In this document: piece by piece, positions 6,453 to 11,595 of the stretch
Layout: every line of letters starts with the position of its first letter
Numbering within the stretch: the first letter of the stretch is position 1
Assembly (NCBI GenBank): GCA_963580245.1
Contig: CAUZJO010000148.1
Location: 1 to 11,595 of the forward strand
Origin: CAUZJO01 sp963580245
GTDB taxonomy: Bacteria; Sumerlaeota; Sumerlaeia; MVZB01
Reading direction: 5' to 3'
Length of the DNA: 11,595 nt
The notes under the pieces: generated by a model
Told to the model about the DNA's origin: nothing
Databases searched by the model: none
The model's input: the letters and a program-made list of their open reading frames with translations, nothing else
Position numbers and translations under genes: made by a program

Positions 6453-6947
6453 GCGGAAAGAGCAATTCCGACTTACTCGGCTTTATTTGGGACCGATTGT
6501 GAGGCCGTTTTGGCCATCTTCCGGCGACATCGCTTGGCACTAATGAGCGTCGGGCTCAGGTTTATCCTTGGCCCCGGATCTGAAAAGATTATCCTATCGT
6601 GGAGGTCTCCTCCGCTACGTCCAAACCACCCCATGACACCGATCAGGCTTATCGTGGCGGCCGATATCGGGTCACGCGGTGAGACGGGGTATCGCGTCCC
6701 GGCCGCCCGAGGGGGTGAGGGCGTGATGAAAGGCTAAGCGGTGGGCCGCAACGACAGGCTTCCACCACCCGTGCTCCATTTCCCCGCGAGAAGCTCCGTT
6801 GCGTGACTCCCGACAAACCAACCTTAAATTCGCGAGTGGACAAACCGTCGCCGTCGGATTACAACGTGCGGGCAGGATGCGGAGTCGGGGGACCCGGATC
6901 GACCGTGCGGCGCACCCATGTGGCACCCGCCGGCAGTAAGGAAGTCA
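6453..6947. other. Long non-coding stretch, nothing recognised
   Basis: About 0.5 kb between the tRNA promoter and the YchF-like gene. The open frames here are short, have no recognisable motifs and no supporting ribosome site. A small inverted repeat, GGAGG-TCT-CCTCC, is at 6601-6613, too short to interpret. No convincing -35/-10 pair for the plus-strand operon could be picked out; any promoter for the YchF-like/nagB pair should lie in the last 200 bases. Confidence 0.5.
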
Positions 6948-7640
6948 GTGCGAATCGCCATCACAGTTCCGGACCCGCCCCAGGGTAAAGTCAAGTACGA
7001 GGACCCAGCCGTTCTCGCGCTCGTGGGCAAGTTCTCGCCCAAGAAGGTCACGCCGTATTACTGCGAATTCCTCCCCGACGATTATGAAACGGCCGACATC
7101 ATCGTCATCGCCCGCGATCGAGTCCTTGATCTGCTCATCCACGACATCGAGAAACTGGAGAACCGCCGCGAACGCACATCCGATCCGGATGAACAGGCCC
7201 TGCTCGACCGAGTCCTCGCCGGGCTCGAGGCCGAAACCCCGGTCTGTGATCAGGAATTCTCGGAACCCGACCGTGAGCGGCTGCGAACCATCAGCCCGCT
7301 GAGCATGAAACCGACGCTCATCATCGACGGCGACGCCGCCGGCCCCAACGACCTCATCCCTCGCGCGCTGGAAAAGGCCGGTCTCATGTTCTTCTACACT
7401 TCGGGCCAACCGGAAGTTCACGCGTGGCTGGTCCGGCGCGGGGCCGACGCGGTGACTTGCGCGGGCAAAATCCACTCGGACCTGGCGCGCGGCTTTGTGA
7501 AAGCCGAGATCGTGCCGGTCGATGATCTGCTGCAATGCCATAGCCTGCAGGACGCCCGCAAGCGCGACCTCACCCGCCTAGTCGACCGCGAGTTCGTCAT
7601 TCCCGAGAAGACCGTCATCGACATTCGTTTCAACGTTTAG
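6948..7640 (+). CDS. YchF/OLA1-related protein with DUF933 domain, lacking the P-loop
   Basis: The last 90 residues match the C-terminal TGS-like DUF933 domain of the YchF/OLA1 ATPases: FYTSGQPEVHAWLVRRGADAV, AGKIHSDLARGFVKAEIV, and the terminal VIDIRFNV (YchF ends HFRFNV). The N-terminal part also aligns: DPAVLALVGKFSPKKVTPYYCEF resembles the YchF segment DPRLxxLxxxxKPKKVVPAxxEF, and DIEKLENRRER the helical DLEKVExR stretch. YchF has about 360 residues; this has 231. The GxxxxGK(S/T) loop that should precede the first segment is missing, and the DxAG motif is not recognisable, so nucleotide hydrolysis is not expected. The start is placed at GTG 6948, with AAGGAA a few bases before it; an upstream in-frame ATG at 6918 has no such site. 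nagB follows after 49 bases. Its function is unknown; a ribosome- or stress-related role is only inferred from the domain. Confidence 0.85.
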   Translation: MRIAITVPDPPQGKVKYEDPAVLALVGKFSPKKVTPYYCEFLPDDYETADIIVIARDRVLDLLIHDIEKLENRRERTSDPDEQALLDRVLAGLEAETPVCDQEFSEPDRERLRTISPLSMKPTLIIDGDAAGPNDLIPRALEKAGLMFFYTSGQPEVHAWLVRRGADAVTCAGKIHSDLARGFVKAEIVPVDDLLQCHSLQDARKRDLTRLVDREFVIPEKTVIDIRFNV

Positions 7641-7689
7641 GGACGACTCGGGTGAAATTCGGCCGACGGCCAGGATGGAGTAGGGACTG

Positions 7690-8478
7690 ATGGATGGGGA
7701 CAAAGGGGTTGCCGAGGTCAAGATCAAGCAGGCGACGGTATTGATCTTTCCCTCGCTGGCCGAGATGGCCTCGACGGCGGCCTCGCGGGCGGCCGAGAGC
7801 CTGCGCGGGGCGATCGCCGAGCGGGGGCGGGCGCGGATCATCGTCGCGACCGGGAACTCGCAGATTGCGTTCCTCAAGACGCTGACCGAGCAACCGGGCA
7901 TTGACTGGTCCAAGGTCGAAGTCTTCCACATGGATGAATACGTTGGGATGGACTTCGAGCACCCGGCCGGATTTCGACGCTACGTGAAGACCCGGTTGGT
8001 GGACGTGGTCGGGGCCGGGCGGGCGCATTACCTGAACGGCGAAGCCCTTGACCTGGACGTGGAGTGCCGCCGCTACGGCGAGCTACTGGCCGAAGCGCCG
8101 ATCGACCTGTGTTGTATGGGAATCGGCGAGAACGGCCACATCGCGTTCAACGACCCGCACGTGGCCGATTTCAAGGACCCGCTGGCCGTCAAGCGCGTGA
8201 CCCTGGACGAGGCCTGTCGGCGGCAGCAGGTGGGCGAGGGGCACTTCACGGACCTCGACGCGACGCCGCGCGAGGCACTGACGCTGACCTGTCCGGTGCT
8301 GATCACGCCACGGCATCTGATCTGCATCGCCCCGGAGCGGCGCAAGGCCGAAGCGGCGCGCAACGCCATCGAGGGGCCCCTGAGCGAGGATTGTCCCGCG
8401 TCCTTGCTCCTCACGCAACCGCACGCGGCGATCTACCTGGATCAGGAATCGGCTTCGCTCCTCTCGGTCAATCAGTGA
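7690..8478 (+). CDS. nagB: Glucosamine-6-phosphate deaminase family protein
   Basis: Predicted to convert glucosamine-6-phosphate to fructose-6-phosphate plus ammonia in the cytoplasm, the step that sends amino sugars into glycolysis. Family motifs in order: ATGNSQ (53-58, phosphate loop), HMDEYVG (80-86, with the catalytic Asp82), LNGEALD, and MGIGENGHIAFNDP (143-156, with H150). Relative to E. coli NagB, the loop has Asn148 where E. coli has Asp141, and Asp155 where it has Glu148. The first change is common in Gram-positive enzymes; the FNDP form followed by EACRRQQVGEG belongs to a distinct subfamily also annotated in planctomycetes and relatives. Some members are labelled 6-phosphogluconolactonase, so the exact substrate is not certain. 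262 residues is normal. GGAG lies 9 bases before the ATG. Its stop overlaps the opposing deoA stop. Confidence 0.88.
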   Translation: MDGDKGVAEVKIKQATVLIFPSLAEMASTAASRAAESLRGAIAERGRARIIVATGNSQIAFLKTLTEQPGIDWSKVEVFHMDEYVGMDFEHPAGFRRYVKTRLVDVVGAGRAHYLNGEALDLDVECRRYGELLAEAPIDLCCMGIGENGHIAFNDPHVADFKDPLAVKRVTLDEACRRQQVGEGHFTDLDATPREALTLTCPVLITPRHLICIAPERRKAEAARNAIEGPLSEDCPASLLLTQPHAAIYLDQESASLLSVNQ

Positions 8479-9785
8479 CTCGCCGGCAGGGTTCCCAGGA
8501 CCAGCCTCGGCGGCCTTGGTGGCTCTTGACCGACCTCGAAGGCCTGCTCGAGCATCTTGCTTGCCGATTGCCACGCGCTTTCCTTGCGGTATCTCACGGT
8601 AATGACCGGCTGACCTTTATCGACGCGCTGGCCGATTTTGACCTCGATGGCGAGGCCGACTCCGGGATCAATGCTGTCCTCCTTCGTCGCCCGACCCGCG
8701 CCCAAGACGGCGGCGGCCAATCCGATTTGGCGTGTGTCGAAGCCGCCGAGCCAACCCGGGCGCGGGGCCGGGATGACGGCCTCGCGCGGGGCGGTCGGGA
8801 GGCGCCAGGGTTCGTCCAGCACCCGTCGATCTCCCCCTTGGGCCTCGATCAGTTGACCGAATTTCTCCAGGGCGGCGCCCGAGCCGATGGCCCGTTGGAT
8901 CATGCGCTTGGCATCCCGTGGGCTGGCCGCCAATCCCGCCATTGTCAACATGCGGGCCGTTAGCGCGTAAGTCACTCGCTCCAGATCAGGCGGGCAGCGG
9001 CCTTGCAACGCCTCGATCGCTTCCAGGACCTCGTTGGCGTGCCCGACCGCCCGGCCCAGCGGCTGATTCATGTCGGTCAGGGTCGCCGAGACTCGCCGGC
9101 CCATCGATTTGCCGATCTCGATCATCGTCTTGCCCAGCCGGCGGGCGTCGGCCGCGCGGGCCATGAAGGCCCCATTGCCCACCTTGATGTCGAGGACGAG
9201 CACCCCGCAGCCCTCGGCGAGTTTCTTGCTCATGATCGAGGTGGCGATGAGCGGAATCGATTCGACGGTGGCGGTCACGTCGCGCAAGGCGTAGAGCTTT
9301 TTGTCGGCGGGGACGAATTTCTCGCTCTGGCCGGCCATCGCCACGCCGATCTTTTGGAGCTGGCGCCGCATCCGCGCCCGGCTGAGCTGGACGTGGAATC
9401 CCGGAATCGTCTCCAGTTTGTCCAGGGTGCCGCCGGTATGCCCCAATCCTCGGCCCGAAACCATCGGGACGACCAGCCCGCAGGCGGCGGCCAACGGAGC
9501 CAGAATCAGTGAAACCTTATCGCCCACGCCGCCCGTGGAATGCTTGTCCGCCTTGACCCCGTCGATGTCCGACCAATCGTAGACCTCTCCCGAGCGCATC
9601 ATCGCCTCGGTCAGGACCGTGAGCTCCTCGCGGTCCATCCCCTGGAAGAAGATCGCCATCAGCAGGGCCGACACCTGGTAATCGGGAACGCGACCCGCGA
9701 CGTAGCCGTCGACCAGCGAGCGGATATCCGGGGCCGAAAGCGCCTCGCCCCGGCGTTTGGCGTGGATCAGATCGACGACTCGCAC
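8472..9785 (-). CDS. deoA: Thymidine / pyrimidine-nucleoside phosphorylase
   Basis: Splits thymidine or uridine with phosphate to give the free base and (deoxy)ribose-1-phosphate, in pyrimidine salvage. The family signature is complete: KHSTGGVGDK (81-90, phosphate binding), SGRGLGHTGGTLDKLE (110-125), and the base-contacting R168, S183 and K187 (LYALRDVTATVESIPLIATSIMSKK). Numbering and overall sequence, including ADKKLYALRDVTATV and DMNQPLGRAVG, follow the Gram-positive pyrimidine-nucleoside phosphorylases (Pdp). However, position 108 is Met, as I recall for E. coli thymidine phosphorylase, where Pdp enzymes have Lys; this may narrow the substrate to thymidine. The length of 437 is normal. 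It starts with GTG, 3 bases after the upstream membrane-protein gene, and its GGGAGG ribosome site lies within the end of that gene, so the two are translationally close. It converges on nagB. Confidence 0.95.
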   Translation of the reverse strand: MRVVDLIHAKRRGEALSAPDIRSLVDGYVAGRVPDYQVSALLMAIFFQGMDREELTVLTEAMMRSGEVYDWSDIDGVKADKHSTGGVGDKVSLILAPLAAACGLVVPMVSGRGLGHTGGTLDKLETIPGFHVQLSRARMRRQLQKIGVAMAGQSEKFVPADKKLYALRDVTATVESIPLIATSIMSKKLAEGCGVLVLDIKVGNGAFMARAADARRLGKTMIEIGKSMGRRVSATLTDMNQPLGRAVGHANEVLEAIEALQGRCPPDLERVTYALTARMLTMAGLAASPRDAKRMIQRAIGSGAALEKFGQLIEAQGGDRRVLDEPWRLPTAPREAVIPAPRPGWLGGFDTRQIGLAAAVLGAGRATKEDSIDPGVGLAIEVKIGQRVDKGQPVITVRYRKESAWQSASKMLEQAFEVGQEPPRPPRLVLGTLPASH

Positions 9786-9788
9786 GGT

Positions 9789-11546
9789 CTATCGCCTCCC
9801 GCGATTGAGATACCAGTTCCGGAACGTCTCGGTCAGCTCTTCGCGACTCATTTCGGCCAGGCCCGCGTTGGGGGTCAGCTCATACAATCGGGGCGAAGGG
9901 AGCCGCTCCACCGGATAGAGCGGCGATTGATAATAGGAGAGGGGGAGCAGCGAGGCCGCCGGCTTGGGATTGAGGAGGTCCCTGATGAGTTCGTCGTGCG
10001 TGAAGGTGATGAAGATCCGGCGCCCTTGTTTGAAGTTAGGGATCAGAAAGCCGTCGAAGATCGCCACGTCGAAGGGGAGTTTGTCGGTCGGCGGGCGGTC
10101 CTCGATCCTGATGGGGATGCGGGGCCGTCCGGCGGATTCGAAATAGCGCGCGTACCAGCCCTGAAAAATGAAATTCGAGCCGACGATCGAGACGTCGGGG
10201 CGTTGCCCCAGCACCATTTGCTGATACCACAGACAGTAACAATCGCTATCGGCCCCGGTCAGGACAATGGCGTCGGCGGGGAGCGTCTCGATCACCGCCC
10301 GGCCCCAGGCCCCCGGAGCGTCGTCCGCCGATTTGTCGATCGCCCGAAAATGCCAAAGGACCATCGCGAGCGCGCATAGGGCCGGCACGGTGCGCATGAG
10401 GGGGCCGAGCTGGAATTCGGGATGCTTTTGCTCGGTCCGCTCGGCCAACCACCACGCCGTCAAGATCCAGCCGATGGCGGCCGCCGGCAGTGCGGGGAGA
10501 AAATACGGCGCGATATCGGGAATCTGGTAGGCCATCGAAAAGATGGCCGTCATCAGAATGGCCGCCAGGAGTCCCAGACCCAGTTCCCACCTGGCGCGTG
10601 TCAGCCGCGCCAGCCCGAGCAGCGAAATCGCCAGGACGACGAGTCCCGCAACCAAGCTGGGTAGGGGCCGGGCCAGGTTCGCGGGCAGGAATTGGGCACC
10701 CCACCACGCCACCCAATTTGCCAAACCCCGGAGAGCCGCCTCGCCCGAGCCGGCCACTTTTAGCTCCCGGAACTGGCCCCCGCTGAGCACCCACATAAGC
10801 CGGCTGAACGTCGATGGGTCGCCCCAGTTGAGCGGGGGATTGGAGCGCGCGCGCAGCAGCAGATAAAAATACCCCAAGACCGTCACGAGCAGTCCTGCCA
10901 GGGCGACGCCGATGAAGGCGGGCAGGCGGCGGCGGTCGATGCCCCATCGCAAGACGCACAGCCCCGCCAAGGGTGCCACGGCCAGGATCGAGTAGTGATT
11001 CAGCATGGCCAGACCGAACGCCAGCCCGATGGCCGCCGCCCTCCCGAGACCCGGCCGGCTCCCGCGCGAGGGCCACGCCAGATGCACCACGACCACGACG
11101 AACAGGAACGTCAGAGGGTAAACCTCGGCAAATGTGGCGTGTTCCCAAAGGGTGAAGGAGAAGGCCACCAGCAGGGCCACCCCCACGGCCGGGAGCAGAT
11201 CAGCCACGCCGCAGGCGCGCGCCGCCGTTCCGCCCAGGAGCTCGCCGGTCAATATCCTCTGGAACAGCAATATCAGCAGGCCGCACGAACAGGCCAGCAG
11301 CAGGGCACTGAGGATCGTCAGCGCCCGCCCCGGATCGAGCCCCCCGGCCAACTTCATGAAGCCATGACCCAGCAGCGTATAGAGCGGATAACCGGTGGGG
11401 TGTGGGATGCCCAGGGTCCAGGCGGCGCAAGCCAACTCCTGACCATCGCCCCACCAGGCCCCCGGCGCGGCGGTGGCCAGATAGACGAGCAAAACAGCCG
11501 CCGCCGCCGACCAGGCAAGCACATGTCGCGGGACGGCGCGACTCAC
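9789..11546 (-). CDS. DUF2723 family multi-pass membrane protein (GT-C-like, TMEM260-related)
   Basis: An integral membrane protein, likely a lipid-sugar-dependent glycosyltransferase of the GT-C fold. Key blocks: the first helix (10-27) followed by the acidic motif WWGDGQELACAAWTLGIPHPTGYPLY (31-56, with D34 and E37), WEHATFAEVYPLTF (134-147), the family motif PPLNWGDPSTFSRL (237-250), and about ten hydrophobic segments up to residue 400. A soluble C-terminal part carries ADAIVLTGADSDCYCLWYQQ (424-443) and RPDVSIVGSNF, also typical of DUF2723. The human relative TMEM260 is a protein O-mannosyltransferase; the bacterial substrate is unknown. The GTG at 11546 is chosen because homology starts just after it, but it has no ribosome site, and the frame stays open to the window edge, so the gene may start further upstream, outside the window. 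It is followed after 3 bases by deoA. Confidence 0.85.
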   Translation of the reverse strand: MSRAVPRHVLAWSAAAAVLLVYLATAAPGAWWGDGQELACAAWTLGIPHPTGYPLYTLLGHGFMKLAGGLDPGRALTILSALLLACSCGLLILLFQRILTGELLGGTAARACGVADLLPAVGVALLVAFSFTLWEHATFAEVYPLTFLFVVVVVHLAWPSRGSRPGLGRAAAIGLAFGLAMLNHYSILAVAPLAGLCVLRWGIDRRRLPAFIGVALAGLLVTVLGYFYLLLRARSNPPLNWGDPSTFSRLMWVLSGGQFRELKVAGSGEAALRGLANWVAWWGAQFLPANLARPLPSLVAGLVVLAISLLGLARLTRARWELGLGLLAAILMTAIFSMAYQIPDIAPYFLPALPAAAIGWILTAWWLAERTEQKHPEFQLGPLMRTVPALCALAMVLWHFRAIDKSADDAPGAWGRAVIETLPADAIVLTGADSDCYCLWYQQMVLGQRPDVSIVGSNFIFQGWYARYFESAGRPRIPIRIEDRPPTDKLPFDVAIFDGFLIPNFKQGRRIFITFTHDELIRDLLNPKPAASLLPLSYYQSPLYPVERLPSPRLYELTPNAGLAEMSREELTETFRNWYLNRGRR

Positions 11547-11595
11547 GGAGGGCTCTCGGATTGGCGGACCGATTTCCGGGCTGGACCCTGACGTC

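Noticed and set aside
6672..6926. Minus-strand open frame in the gap before the YchF-like gene
   Set aside because: 84 residues, no motif, no ribosome site, low-complexity Arg/Pro/Ala mix; coding not supported.
8064..8963. A 299-residue plus-strand open frame overlapping nagB and deoA
   Set aside because: Arg/Gly/Ala-rich composition with no motif; it is the out-of-frame shadow of nagB and the antisense of deoA, both of which have full family signatures.
9540..10379. A 279-residue plus-strand open frame
   Set aside because: Antisense to the deoA start and the DUF2723 C terminus; composition typical of a GC-driven shadow frame.
10246..11148. A 300-residue minus-strand open frame inside the DUF2723 gene
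   Set aside because: Same-strand alternative frame of a high-GC gene; very rich in Gly and Arg, no recognisable domain and no ribosome site.
1..11595. Search for CRISPR arrays, toxin-antitoxin pairs, anti-phage genes, riboswitches and retron-like elements
   Set aside because: No regularly spaced repeats, no reverse transcriptase, nuclease or toxin motifs, and no riboswitch core seen by reading either strand.

Overview
The window reads as two unlike blocks of bacterial chromosome. The right-hand block (about 5.8-11.6 kb) is GC-rich. It carries a NagB-type sugar-phosphate deaminase, a YchF-related protein without a nucleotide-binding loop, a pyrimidine phosphorylase and a DUF2723 membrane protein. 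This combination suggests a planctomycete or a related deep-branching Gram-negative lineage. That placement is an inference from family content only; there is no rRNA or other marker gene here.

Left block, 74-4062 on the plus strand: a urease operon. It holds a fused gamma-beta subunit gene (ureAB), ureC with every active-site residue I can check, ureF, and ureG with a short His-rich head. No ureE is present. On the minus strand, tail to tail with ureG, lies ureD. Its conserved N-terminal part runs upstream of the first ATG into a stretch with no ATG, GTG or TTG start. Immediately upstream of ureD is a 37-residue C-terminal remnant of an ABC ATPase of the UrtE (urea transporter) type. It abuts the stop codon of a 5'-truncated, frameshifted IS4-type transposase. 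The urea-uptake genes expected there seem to have been lost or displaced by IS-related rearrangement. If ureD is still expressed, the cluster could make a nickel urease: UreABC as apoenzyme, UreD-UreF-UreG as the nickel-insertion complex.

Middle, 5754-6947: a 101-residue ORF of unknown function on the minus strand with a GC-rich inverted repeat upstream, a tRNA-Gly(CCC) gene on the minus strand with a good sigma-70-type promoter, and about 0.5 kb with no recognisable gene.

Right block: the YchF-like protein (start best placed at a GTG at 6948) and nagB form a short plus-strand transcription unit. It converges with, and overlaps by 7 bases at the stop codons, a minus-strand pair: the DUF2723 membrane protein followed 3 bases later by deoA/pdp. 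NagB feeds amino-sugar carbon into glycolysis, and the phosphorylase releases (deoxy)ribose-1-phosphate and base from pyrimidine nucleosides, so this block looks like ordinary salvage and catabolism. I see no complete new multi-gene system. The most unusual items are the P-loop-less YchF relative, the decayed urtE/ureD/IS junction and the orphan 101-residue ORF.
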